A stretch of 11,200 nucleotides of DNA from Hymenoscyphus infarciens (lineage: Eukaryota > Ascomycota > Leotiomycetes > Helotiales > Helotiaceae): positions 1 through 11,200 of the forward strand of contig LLCB01000720.1 of assembly GCA_001414345.1 (NCBI GenBank), given 5' to 3'. This document shows positions 1 through 10,490 of this stretch, piece by piece. Positions within the stretch are counted from its first letter, which is position 1, and every line of letters begins with the position of its first letter. The notes below the pieces were generated by a model, which ran no database searches, was not told where the DNA came from, and saw nothing but the letters and a program-made list of their open reading frames with translations. Made by a program: the position numbers and the translations under genes.

Positions 1-1826
1 TAAATAGAACTTATAACTTCCTACTAGAATAAGTTCTAATAATTAGAACTTATGCCTTACTACTAGAATAAGTTCTAATAATTAGAACTTATAACTTATA
101 ACTTACTACTAGAATAAGTTCTAATAAATAGAACTTATAACTTATAACTTACTACTAGAATAAGTTCTAATAAATAGAACTTATAACTTCCTACTAGAAT
201 AAGTTCTAATAATTAGAACTTATAACTTACTACTAGAATAGGTTCTAATAATTAGAACTTATAACTTATAACTTACTACTAGAATAAGTTCTAATAAATA
301 GAACTTATAACTTATAACTTATTACTAGAATAAGTTCTAATAATTAGAACTTATGCCTTACTACTAGAATAAGTTCTAATAAATAGAACTTATAATATAT
401 AACTTACTACTAGAATAGGTTCTAATAATTAGAACTTATAACTTACTACTAGAATAAGTTCTAATAATTAGAACTTATAACTTATAACTTACTACTAGAA
501 TAAGTTCTAATAAATAGAACTTATAACTTATAACTTATTACTAGAATAAGTTCTAATAATTAGAACTTATAACTAACTAGTAGAATAAGTTCTAATAATT
601 AGAACTTATAACTTATAACTTACTACTAGAATAAGTTCTAATAAATAGAACTTATAACTTATAACTTACTACTAGAATAAGTTCTAATAATTAGAACTTA
701 TAACTTACTACTAGAATAGGTTCTAATAATTAGAACTTATAACTTATCACTTACTACTAGAATAAGTTCTAATAAATAGAACTTATAACTTATAACTTAC
801 TACTAGAATAAGTTCTAATAAATAGAACTTATAACTTATAACTTACTACTAGAATAAGTTCTAATAAATAGAACTTATAACTTATAACCTCTTACTAGAA
901 TAAGTTCTAATAATTAGAACTTATAACTTATAACTAGAATAAGTTCTAATAAATAGAACTTATAACTTATAACTTACTACTAGAATAAGTTCTAATAATT
1001 ATAACTTATAACTTACTACTAGAATAAGTTCTAATAATTAGAACTTATAACTTACTACTAGAATAAGTTCTAATAAATAGAACTTATAACTTATAACTTA
1101 CTACTAGAATAAGTTCTTATAAATAGAACTTATAACTTATAACTAGAATAAGTTCTAATAAATAGAACTTATAACTTATAACTTACTACTAGAATAAGTT
1201 CTAATAATTAGAACTTATAACTAACTACTAGAATAAGTTCTAATAAATAGAACTTATAACTTATAACTTACTATTAGAATAAGTTCTAATAAATAGAACT
1301 TATAACTAACTACTAGAATAAGTTCTAATAAATAGAACTTATACTACTAGAATAAGTTCTTATAAATAGAACTTATAACTTATAACTAGAATAAGTTCTA
1401 ATAAATAGAACTTATAACTTATAACTTACTACTAGAATAAGTTCTAATAATTAGAACTTATAACTAACTACTAGAATAAGTTCTAATAAATAGAACTTAT
1501 AACTTATAACTTACTATTAGAATAAGTTCTAATAAATAGAACTTATAACTAACTACTAGAATAAGTTCTAATAAATAGAACTTATACTACTAGAATAAGT
1601 TCTTATAAATAGAACTTATAACTTATAACTAGAATAAGTTCTAATAAATAGAACTTATAACTTATAACTTACTACTAGAATAAGTTCTAATAATTAGAAC
1701 TTATAACTAACTAGTAGAATAAGTTCTAATATATAGAACTTATAACTTATAATTTACTACTAGAATAAGTTCTAATAAATAGAACTTATAATATATAACT
1801 TACTACTAGAATAACTTCTAATAATT
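1..1826 (+). repeat. Left minisatellite array, 39/46-bp units (left inverted arm)
   Basis: About 40 head-to-tail units. Successive AGAATAAG starts at 26, 65, 111 and 157 give spacings of 39, 46 and 46. The 46-bp form carries one extra TTATAAC-type heptamer. A shorter form of about 34 bp lacks more of this linker, for example near 1341. Each unit has a palindromic core, ATAAGTTCTAAT then A then ATTAGAACTTAT, followed by a linker containing ACTTACTACT. Two core versions are mixed: a symmetric one (TAATAATTAGAAC) and one with TAATAAATAGAAC. Other variants are AATAGGTTC near 238, 415 and 717, TATGCCTTAC at 51 and 352, and CTAACTAGTAG near 573 and 1707. Units contain almost no CA or TG. The array begins at the window edge, so its outer end is not seen. 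The same family recurs inverted at 10491-11200. Confidence 0.97.
1111..1786 (+). repeat. 243-bp higher-order repeat: two identical copies and a decaying third
   Basis: The variant core AAGTTCTTAT starts at 1111, 1354 and 1597, exactly 243 bp apart each time. Read base by base, 1111-1353 and 1354-1596 appear identical, including the minor variants in each unit: a unit lacking TACTACT, a CTAACTACTAG linker, a CTATTAG linker and a short ATACTACTAG linker. The third copy matches until a G at 1714, then gathers substitutions and is lost near 1786, where the array approaches the core. A related, more diverged block with the same truncated unit starts near 902. Identity between copies implies recent duplication, most simply by unequal exchange or replication slippage inside the array. 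Confidence 0.9.
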
Positions 1827-1950
1827 AGAACTTTTTATTTATAGTTATTAGAATAAGTTCTAATAATTTAAAGTTATAGTTTATTATTAGATTACCTTTT
1901 AACTTATAATTTATTCTTTCTTTTAGAATTAGTTCTAATAATTTATTTAA
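1827..1950 (+). repeat. Degenerate inner edge of the left array
   Basis: Fragments of the unit are still readable but broken. AGAATAAGTTCTAATAATT near 1850 is followed by non-repeat sequence, and AGAATTAGTTCTAATAATTT near 1925 is a further mutated piece. Unit spacing is lost and the linker is replaced by T-rich sequence. This is typical of array margins, where homogenisation by exchange is least effective. Confidence 0.7.
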
Positions 1951-2007
1951 CTACTTTTCACTTGTTTAATTTAATCTATAAAATTAATAGATTCTTATTA
2001 TACTTAT

Positions 2008-2036
2008 AGTATAGAAGAAGCACTCTCTTCTATACT
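2008..2036. repeat. Perfect hairpin, 11-bp stem
   Basis: AGTATAGAAGA (2008-2018) and TCTTCTATACT (2026-2036) are exact reverse complements separated by 7 bases. It lies just inside the left array. No T-run or neighbouring gene makes it a convincing terminator, so it is recorded only as structure. Confidence 0.6.
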
Positions 2037-3033
2037 TATAAACACCCCTAGAGCGAAAAATATAAAACTAATATTAATTAGCTACTCCTACGTTCTCTCG
2101 AATTTTAAAAAAGTAATATATAGTACTACTATTAAAATTAGAGAAATAACTATATAAACTCTTTTACTATCTTTAACTCTTAAAAAAAGTATTAAATAAA
2201 GTAACTATATTTAATAAAAAGTAATAGATATATATATATAAATAAGTAAATATAGAAAAGAGACCTATTTATCTTTAGCTTTATAAGAACGCTTAGTTTT
2301 TATTAGAATAATTACTACTAGATCTAATAACGATATCTTAAATAGTAATATTAAACCTCTATAACTTCGACGTAGTTTCTTTAGCTTATTAATTTAAGAA
2401 TAGTAAGCCTTATATTTCTAAACTAACTTTTCTAACCGATCTTTCTTATTTATAATAACCTCTATAAATCTTATAATCCTTATAAAAGTCTACTTTATAA
2501 ATAATCTTAGAAGATTAGTTATATTCTCTTAGAAAAGCCTTATATAGCTTATAATAACCTCCTCCTTATATAAGATATCTAATTAAACCCTCTTATATAT
2601 ATAGTTTAATATAAGATTAATATATAATTTTATAAAGTAAGTAAATCTAAGTTATCTATTAATAAAGGTTAGGTAACTAGCTATAAGTTCTATACTACTC
2701 TAGTAAGAGAGAGAAAATAGCTTTAATAGAGTAGCGGTTCTTAACTCCTAATCTATATTAGTAGTGCTATTAAACTCTAAGAGAGAGCTAATTATATTAG
2801 GTGATTTAGTAAGAGGTAAATTGTTCCTAGCTCTATATCTTAGCTTAAAGTTAAGGTTAAACTACTATTTAAGAAAAGCTTACTAAGTATTTATAATAAA
2901 GTCTCTACTATATAAATAGAGCGATAAAAAGCAAAGAGATACTAGTAGTAATAATAGTAAGTAGATTATAGTATTTTACTTAAGAGTTATTTATATGTTT
3001 ATATACTTATTTAGATTAGTAGATATATTAGTA
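2037..3033. other. RIP-like stretch with nothing identifiable
   Basis: AT-rich sequence with stops in all frames on both strands. A few TG dinucleotides survive around 2765-2830 (AGTGCT, GGTGAT, ATTGTT), slightly more than in adjoining sequence. A short TA microsatellite lies near 2229-2240. I see no gene, RNA gene or clear regulatory site. Confidence 0.6.
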
Positions 3034-3210
3034 GGTTGTTCTAGTTTACTAATAGGTATAGAGGTATAAGACTAGGCTATAAGAGGTTATTTAGGTTTAC
3101 TAAGAAGGATAGAGGTATAAGGCTTAGTAGTAGGTGTATAGGTAGGTTATTCGAGTTTACTATAAGGGGTCGAGGTATAAGGCTAGCTAGTAAGTTATTA
3201 GACTTTACTT
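3034..3210. repeat. Imperfect tandem repeat, 51- and 60-bp units
   Basis: Units begin with GGTT at 3034, 3085 and 3145 (spacings 51 and 60), each followed by a TTTACTA block and then GAGGTATAAG at 3061, 3112 and 3172. A partial fourth unit starts near 3194. Both full spacings are multiples of three. Read on the minus strand, the units give a Pro/Thr/Ser-rich pattern with Ser-Lys-Leu-Glu recurring, which would suit a low-complexity protein repeat. The plus strand also gives a readable pattern, so neither strand nor coding status is settled. Confidence 0.7.
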
Positions 3211-3939
3211 ATAGTATATAGATTCTATATTATATGTTAGTTTATAAGTCTTAAAAGCCTAAGTAATAGAAGAATTATATACTTATTTCTTTATAAACCT
3301 CTTCTACTTTATAAGAGTAATATCGACGCTATTTACTTATAGTAAAGCTTTCTAAGGTATATTATAATAAGAGAGGGTTTTACTATAGTATACTTAATAT
3401 TTAACGACTAGATCGTGTAACTACTATATATTAAATCTCTAAATCTAAATAAGTATATTATTATAATATTTATAATAAGAAGGCTATACTATAATAATTA
3501 TATAAATAACGTACGACGAAGGTATAAGAGGTATCTTATAAGAGGAACGATAAAGCTAGGCGTTATTATAGTTTTTTAACACGTTGTTTTCTAACTATAA
3601 TAACTAATTCGTTATTGTTTCTAGAAAGCTAGTAATATATATAATAGGCGAAAGTAACTACTAAGGGTAAAGACGACGAGACCTCGAGACCTTTAGCTAG
3701 CCTACTATATTACGTAACTATAAAACCCCACCTACTACCCTGCTTAGGCAACCTTATTAGGAATATAATAATATACTAATAATAATAAAGCTATTAACCT
3801 TATACTCTCTTAACGCTTCCTTATATTAAAGCTATTAACCTAGCGCTCTTCTAAAGCGATTATAGACTTAGAAAGAAAAAGCGTGTGTTAGGTAGTTTAA
3901 ACTAACCTTATAACCTTATATTATAACTGTTCCCTCTTA
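3211..3939. other. RIP-like stretch, richer in CpG in its second half
   Basis: From about 3500 the sequence holds more CG dinucleotides than elsewhere, for example the GACGACGAGACCTCGAG block near 3671. It also keeps some CA/TG, as in CCCCACC near 3725 and CCTGCTTAGGCAACC near 3739. A 14-bp word, AAAGCTATTAACCT, occurs at 3787-3800 and 3828-3841. This part looks less mutated than the flanks or has a different origin. No frame is convincingly open. Confidence 0.5.
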
Positions 3940-3960
3940 CGCCGGTGCGCCGGTGTCGCC
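3940..3960. repeat. GC-rich 8-bp tandem duplication
   Basis: CGCCGGTG occurs twice in direct succession, followed by TCGCC. It is the most GC-rich spot in the window and keeps two TG dinucleotides, against the near-total loss elsewhere. The surrounding sequence reverts at once to AT-rich RIP-like DNA. Confidence 0.75.
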
Positions 3961-4444
3961 TTATACTATCTTACTTCCTTACTTAAGTTATACTAATCTA
4001 ATTTAGCTTTTTAGTAAATAGTTAATTATAACAAAAAAGTTAAAACTTAAGATTCTCTATTATAACTTACTTTATTAAACAGACCTACTAAAAGGCCTCT
4101 TTAACCTTAACCGCTAAATTAAGGTATTAGGTATAATTACTTTTAATAACTTTAATAAGTCTTTTAATCTTATACTATAAAAATCCTAAACTACTATACT
4201 ATAAAAGGGAAAAAAGGAAAAGAGTAAGAGAAAAGGAAAGAGGAAGACTACTATACTTAGTAGCCTTTTATTTATAAATCTAGATAATAAAGGCTACTTA
4301 TTTTTTTCTATCTTAATTTATAATTTAGTACCTACTCTTAACTAGATAAAGAGGATTTCTAATTTTATACCTTTAGATAAGGATTTCTAAATTCGTATCT
4401 TATATACCTAGTTAACTAAGGCTTAGATAGTAAGGCTTAAGTAA

Positions 4445-4633
4445 GCTAATATATATTTACTAGAGAATCCTCTAGTTAATATATTAGTAGTAGATAATAG
4501 AGATAAAGAGGATAGAGGTAATAAAGAGAATAAAGAGAATAAGAAGGATAGAGGTAATAAAGAGAATAAGCTAGTAATAAAGAAGCTAACTAAGAAGAAT
4601 AGTAAGAAGCTAGTATCTATAATAATTTATTAT
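4445..4633 (+). pseudogene. Possible remnant of a charged low-complexity coding segment
   Basis: This frame is open for 63 codons, between TAA at 4442 and TAA at 4634, long for this stop-dense core. The predicted peptide is rich in Lys, Glu, Asn and Asp and contains a 12-residue repeat starting Asp-Arg-Gly-Asn-Lys-Glu-Asn-Lys. The openness is partly explained by the purine-rich plus strand, which has few T residues to make stops. No start codon, ribosome context or recognisable domain supports an active gene. In the same frame only TAA and TAG stops follow until a TGA at 5294. It may be a fragment of a RIP-inactivated gene or a purine-rich minisatellite that happens to be open. Confidence 0.25.
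4511..4569 (+). repeat. 36-bp direct duplication in a purine-rich tract
   Basis: The 23-bp word at 4511-4533, beginning GATAGAGGTAATAAAGAG, recurs exactly at 4547-4569. The period is 36 bp, or 12 codons in the open frame described for 4445-4633. The tract is A/G-rich on the plus strand from about 4490 to 4620. Confidence 0.85.
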
Positions 4634-4639
4634 TAATAA

Positions 4640-6400
4640 AGAGGTATAAACATTATCTAACTACTTTAATAGAAAAACATAATATATAATAAAACTACTC
4701 TTAATCTTACGTTTATAACTATATTACGTTTTAAAGATAATATTAATATAATATAGATAAAGAAAGAGTATAATTAAATAATTAAAGAAGAGTTAGATAA
4801 TAATATTATTAATACTTATAAGGAAATAATAAAGATAACTAGTATAACTTATAAGCTTTAGTATAAATCTATTTAATTTACTACTAAATATAAGCTAGTA
4901 ACTTAAATTAATAATAATATTAAAACTCTAAAAAAGAGTAAAAATATTATTAAAAACAAGAAAGGAGTTACATAGGCTTTATAGATAAGAACATAGATTA
5001 ATTTACTTATAAATATTAGAGATAACTAACTTAATATAGAAAGGGCTTTTAATAAGATTAAAGCTAGAGTTATTAAGCATAGGTTTTATTTCTCTATTTA
5101 ATAAAGAGATAAAATTAAATAGTTATTAGTAGATTAAGGTAAGTTTTTCTTATAAGTACTAGATTTAATTTACTTAAAAGTAATTAGTTTTAGCTCTAGT
5201 ATACTCTAGAAGGCTTTAAGTAGTAATTCCGTTATAAAAATCAGCGCTTAAACCTACTCTAGTTATCGCTAGTTCTTATATTAATTAAGGTTCTGAAGTT
5301 CTACCTAATTTAAAGCTTACTATTACTTCTTAAATAGGCTTGAAATTACCTATATATAAGCGTATAGTATTATTACTTATTAAAGAACCTTCTTATAAGT
5401 GTATTACTATACTTTCTATATCTATACCTCTATAGCCTTCTAGGGCTTTTATTACTTTTTAGAACAGCTTTAAATAACTAGTTTATATATCTCTATCTTC
5501 TCTATCTTCTTAAGTAGTATTAAAAGTACTTATATATAAGTATATAATATCCTTACTACTTATCGAACCTTCTTATAACTATATTAGTAAAGCTTCTTAA
5601 ACATATACCTTATCTATTCTTAGCTAAATATAGCTAGATAAAGACATTTCTAGAATAGTCTTCTTAAAGAATAATAAAGTAACTAATATAGATAGTAAGC
5701 TACTAGATTAGTCTAATTTTATTACCCTTTTAACTAAGTACTAATAATTTATTAATACGATTCTTAAAGAGCACGGCCTAAGTATACTTTTACATAATCC
5801 TTAGTTTAATACTATAAAAGGTAGTAATAATAATTTAAATTTCTAAGAAAACACCTTTCCTTATTATTCTTTTTAAGCTTTTAAGAAAGAACTATCTTAG
5901 AATTTAATACTATACTTATATATTTCTTATTCTATTTAAAATAATAATAGAGTATAGGAATTTAAAGAGGACGTTCTTAACTATACTAAAGAAGCTACTC
6001 TTAAATAAACTAGATATACTAAAGAACCTTTCTCTATAGATACTAGAAATAATACCGTTTTTAATTAGGATTTTACTTATATTAATAATTAATTAGAGGA
6101 TAATATTAACGCTATAGACATTTAAAGAAACCGAGAAAGTAAGTTACTTATTAATACTTAATAGAATCTTAATAACCTTTTAAAAGTAATATTTAGTTTT
6201 ATTAACATAATTAAATATAGAAGAAGCGAAGATAATTATATTAATTAAAATATTAAGAGAGTATTATAAAAGTTAAATATAAGAGATAGAAGAGGAACTA
6301 GACCTAGTAAACGCCTATAATAATAAATAGTAGAATAAAAGTAAGTGATTTTTTCCTCTTTATAAATAGGTTCTTAATCTAATACTATAGCCTAGTATCT
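4640..6400. other. RIP-like stretch, possibly former coding DNA, family unknown
   Basis: Two plus-strand frames are readable if TAA/TAG are taken as former Gln or Trp codons: one from about 4412 to the TGA at 5294, the other from about 5202 to 6330. I tested the second between 5691 and 6248. It has about 15 stops in 185 codons, while a neighbouring frame has about 12, so stop density does not favour it. No domain was recognised. The 180-bp spaced repeat inside this stretch is the only structural hint of a former protein. Confidence 0.35.
5341..5590 (+). repeat. Diverged direct repeat pair, 180 bp apart
   Basis: Positions 5341-5410 and 5521-5590 align without gaps at about 77% identity by hand count, sharing TATATATAAG at 5351 and 5531 and GAACCTTCTTATAA downstream. 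Many differences are C/T or G/A transitions, as expected if two related copies were mutated by RIP. The 180-bp spacing equals 60 codons, compatible with a duplicated protein segment, but the reading frame is unproven. Confidence 0.7.
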
Positions 6401-6412
6401 TAATACTAGTTT

Positions 6413-6603
6413 CTTAGGCTAAGAAGGAGTTTTAAATAAGACTTAATACTAGATGTACTATACTTAGGCTCTAAGGAGTTTTTAAATAGGATTTAACGTA
6501 GAGGATTTTATACTAAGTAGAGTATATAGTCTTAAGCTTAGAGAGAGGGGGTATTTTAAATAAGATTTAATATAAAGGACTTACTACTAGATATACTTAA
6601 GCT
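6413..6603. repeat. Imperfect tandem repeat, units of 50, 68 and 65 bp
   Basis: Units start with CTTAGGCT at 6413 and 6463 and CTTAAGCT at 6531 and 6596. Each unit carries a TTTTAAATA(A/G)G block followed by A(C/T)TTAA. Spacings of 50, 68 and 65 bp are not multiples of three, so unlike the repeat at 3034 this one gives no hint of coding. It lies near the middle of the core. Confidence 0.65.
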
Positions 6604-9600
6604 ATTTTTTTACTTTACTTAAAAGCTATAAGTAATATAACGTCTTTCTTACTTATTTTATTACTAATATCTCTTATATACTTTTTATCTAACTAAAATA
6701 AGCGCTTTCTAAACTCTAGACCTACTACTCTATTCTTTTATATATCTTAAGAAGTAAGGACTTTACTACTCTATAAGTATTAAGAGCCTTTCTTAAACTA
6801 CTTCTCTTTAGATCTCTTACTAACTCTTAAATATTAACTAAATATTTTACTTATATGTTTTCTATACTTTTTATATAATCTCCTAGATTCTCTTTATTAA
6901 TACTATCTTCTTTAAAAGTATTTGATTTAGAATTATAAAGAGTGTTTAAGTTATTCTAGATTTTAACCTCTAGAGTTTAATAATATACTACTAGATTATT
7001 ATAAAATATACTTTATATATATTTAAGAAGATTTATAAGATTTATTAGCTATAGAATCCTAAGATAATACTAGAACCTATATATTTACCTTATAATTTAT
7101 TTTCTAGAGAAATATTCTTAAAATTCTCTTTATAGTTTATTAAAGACTTAGTAGTTAATAATCTCTTAAGTATATAGAGGCGCTACTAATACTACTCTTA
7201 AAGTATAGAGAATTTTTCTTAGGAAGTTAATAATATCTAAAGAGTATTTCTTAACTACTTTACTACTTATATCTATTTAAGATATAAAAATTTAAGCTCT
7301 TCTTTAGCTCTCTTAGAATACTAAAAGGTATTAATTCTCTATAGAATTTTAATATTATTAGAAAAGCTTAAATAAATACCTAATACGTCTTAGTCTAAGA
7401 GTTATAATCGCTAGCTTATTATAATCTATAAACAATCTTAGGTTATTATTTCTAGTTAATATATATATTATAACTAAGAACCGATAACCTAAAAGAAGGG
7501 GAAGGACTTAAAGAGTATTAACCTTATATAACTATATCTACTAGTTAGATTCTTCTTTAAGAGACTTTAGATTAAAAGTTTATAGAGAAATAGGCTATAA
7601 ATTATCTTAAAGTTAGTCTTACTCTTTTTAAAAGTATATTACTTATAAAATACTAACCTCTACTACTTCTCTTCTTAGAAGTTATTTCTATAAATCTATA
7701 ATTTTTTAACTTTTCTTCTATATAAGAGAGAGTCTCTAAAATAGAGCTTATAGATAAGCTTAAGACTTCTTTATCCTTTTAGTATTAATATAGTTATAAA
7801 TGTTTCTAATTTCTTATACTCTTTAGATAGCTATTTAATAATAATCTATAACTTTAGCCTTAATCTAAAGACAGATTTATAATTTTTTATACTAAAGACG
7901 TATTATACTACCTAGATACTAGTTATTATAGTCTTAGCTATATTTAGATAGTTTTATATTATATATTTCTTAAGCATCTTAAAGTAGCTCCTTTCTTAAA
8001 TAATACCTAAATATATACTATAGTTTAAGTAGTAAAGGAAATTCTTTAGAAGTTTAAGAAACATTATTATAAACATCTTCTAATCTAAGGCAAGTTAGGC
8101 GCTTAAATTTAGTTTATCTTCTCTCTTTATAGACTAGAAGTCTATAAAGAGGATAAAATAGTCTTTTATCTTAGACCTTTAACTTAGCTCTGTTTTTTAT
8201 AATAAACTACTCTTACTAAATTTCTTAATATTTTCTAAGAATAATCTTAATACTTTTAGTTAAGGTTATAAGCTTTTATTAAACTAAATAATCCTTAGTC
8301 TATTAAATAGTCCTCTTATACTAGTCTAAAAGTATCTAGGTATACTTAAATCTTTTATTAAGAAAGCTCTTAAGAACCTCTTTTTAGTTAGTACTCTAGA
8401 TAATTATAGTATTAGTTATAGTATACTAAGAAACATCTTAGTATTTAGCTAAGAGAATAGAAGTATTTAGTAATAATAGGAGTAGAGAGAGGTAGAGAGA
8501 GATTATATTACCTATATAGTATTTAGTTTAAGTATTTAAAAGAGCCTCTCTAAGTTATGCTAAGAATACTCTATATATTAATACTAAATAACTCTTAGAA
8601 CTCTAATCTCTTTTAACGCCCTTACTATCTCTAAGTCTAAGATATTAAATCCTACTAAGTCCTTATTATAGTTAATAAGATAGTAAATATAAATATTAAT
8701 AAAAGGTATTCATAGTGAAATTAACTCGTCTTATTATATTAGAGTAGTTTTAAGTAATATAAGAGGTAAACTTATATATAATATTATACTAAAATATAGT
8801 ATAAGCGTTAGATAGTAGTTTATTAAGAATAACTTTTAAAAGGTATATTATAACTTAGAAAGTCTCTTCTTAATATAAATTAATTAAACGAAGTATTATA
8901 TTATATTAATATACTATATTTATTAAACTAGTCTAGTCTAAGCCTTTAAATTTATTTTAAGCCTTTCTCTTAGCTATAGTAGCTTAAAAATAATATAGAC
9001 AGCTATCTTATATATCTAATTTAAGTTAAGAACCTAAAGTGCTATTTAGAGTATTATAAATAGAAATTTCCTTAATTACCTATATAGACCTATATAAAAG
9101 ATCTTAGCTAAAAGTGTTCTAGGTTTCTTATAAGCTAAAAGTGTTTATAGATTAAAGTAAGAGGACTTAGAATAGCTAAATAGAGGTGTTATTAGAAAAG
9201 GAGGGGTTTATTAGAAGGTCTTAGACGAAGAATTTACTCTTAGGTAGCTGTTAAACTAGGCTCTCTTCTTATCGTTCCTTTTATTTCTACTAAAAATTAC
9301 TATCCTAACCCTAATTATATAGATTTTTAGGACTACTTTTACTAAGGCTTTAATAGAAATAAGTAAGATAAACATACTCTAAAGATAGTAAAACAGTTTA
9401 TATAAAAGAAGAGTCTATTTTCCTATTAAATAAGTCTTAATATTCCTTCTTAGTATATAGCTAATTAATATATATATATCCTTATAGTTTTTTAAGATTA
9501 GGAATACAAAGATATATCTACTAAGAGATAGAGCTTTAAAGTATAGATACCTAAGAATACTAAGATAATTTACTATATATAGAAGTATTATAGAATATTT

Positions 9601-10404
9601 CTAAGAGTTTTATATTAAATATAGACTTTAGCTAAAGTATAGAACTAGGGAAAAAGCTATCTTAGATAATTATATAAGCTTTAATAAACTTATACCTATA
9701 ATATCTAACTTATTTTTTAATAGTAACACCTATATATAGTTATTACTATTATATTATAATACTAAAAGTAAATTTATACTTAACTAACTAAGACTAAAAT
9801 ATTATACTTTAGAGAATACTAAAGTATATTAAGTTCTATAGAGGTATATAAAAGTTCTATTAAAGAGAGATTACCTAAGTATTAGGGTTACCTCTTCCTA
9901 ATACTACTTATATACTTTCTAATTTATAATATTAGACTAAGGTCTCTTTATATACTTAACTATAATTAATTCATCCTCTTATATATAATTATCGTCGTTA
10001 TAATTAGATATATTATTATTACTACTAACGTAATTATCTAGATAGTAATTATTATTAAAGGGTTAAATAATAGAGGGGTTTAGAGAAGGAATAATAGAGG
10101 AAAGTTAAAATTTCTAGTAGGTCTATAAAAATATAGTTTTTTATTAGTAGATATATTAACCCTTTTTACTAAACTTAACTTAGGAAAAAGGAGAGTATTA
10201 TAAGAAGAGAGTACTAGATAGAGGCTTTATACGTTAATAAGGTAATATTATACTATATAAAGCTAAGTATAAAGGAAGGTAAGAACCTATCTCCTAGCTT
10301 ATAAGGTAAGAGTAGAAATTAAAAGCCTAAGGTAGGAAATTCTATAAATAATATATAAGTTGAAATTTTAAGAGATCGAAGTAAACCTAGTACTAGCTTC
10401 TCGT
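6604..10404. other. RIP-like stretch with no supported gene
   Basis: One minus-strand frame reads from about 9720 down to 6548 with only TAA/TAG interruptions. The absence of TGA is uninformative because TG is missing everywhere. Hand counts are contradictory. In about 7978-7655 this frame has 11 stops against 14 and 15 in the other two minus frames. In about 9358-9164 it has 11, while another frame has only 3. Frameshifts or chance could explain this. A short word, AGCTAAAAGTGTT, repeats at 9106 and 9133 (27 bp apart) and keeps its TG both times. A GA-rich run lies at 8478-8502. No promoter, tRNA, rRNA or transposase motif was identified. Confidence 0.45.
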
Positions 10405-10490
10405 TATTATATTCTAATATTTAGAACTTATAATAATACTAGAGATAAGTAAGAATTACTTATATTAAATCTAGTAATTAAATTAAAATT
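10405..10490 (-). repeat. Degenerate inner edge of the right array
   Basis: Broken unit fragments such as TTCTAATATTTAGAACTTATAA near 10409 are separated by unrelated sequence, then regular units begin near 10491. This mirrors the decayed inner edge of the left array at 1827-1950. Confidence 0.6.

Larger units (their letters stand above)
1951..10404. other. RIP-like AT-rich core between inverted arrays; no intact gene seen
   Basis: This 8.4-kb core has no reading frame that I can defend as a gene. CA and TG are nearly missing: sampled 60-base lines at 5941-6000 and 7021-7080 contain none of either. TA is very common, and cytosines persist mainly before T, C or G. That is the pattern left when CpA is converted to TpA on both strands, known as RIP in Pezizomycotina. 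It turns CAA, CAG and TGG codons into stops, so a formerly coding region would look like this. Hand counts of stops in three windows did not single out one frame throughout. The core could be a mutated transposon, a repeated gene-bearing segment or never-coding heterochromatin. No LTRs, reverse transcriptase or DDE motifs were recognised. Confidence 0.85.

Noticed and set aside
1..1826. CRISPR array.
   Set aside because: Units are contiguous repeats without unique spacers, and the overall sequence is eukaryotic and RIP-like.
4412..6330. Two overlapping plus-strand frames as a decayed gene.
   Set aside because: A neighbouring frame has fewer stops between 5691 and 6248 (about 12 against about 15), and the readable peptide resembles no family I know. 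Only the 63-codon open part is kept, at low confidence.
9304..9314. Telomere-like CCTAACCCTAA.
   Set aside because: Only about one and a half to two units, isolated inside the core and far from any array. It is too short to indicate a telomere remnant.
9256..9375. A 39-residue minus-strand ORF starting with ATG.
   Set aside because: Short, with no supporting context or similarity. One such ORF is expected by chance in 11 kb.
6548..9720. A minus-strand frame readable for about 1050 codons if TAA and TAG are taken as former Gln/Trp.
   Set aside because: Stop counts do not support one frame throughout. It has slightly fewer stops than the others near 7978-7655 (11 against 14 and 15) but many more than another frame near 9358-9164 (11 against 3). 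No domain was recognised.
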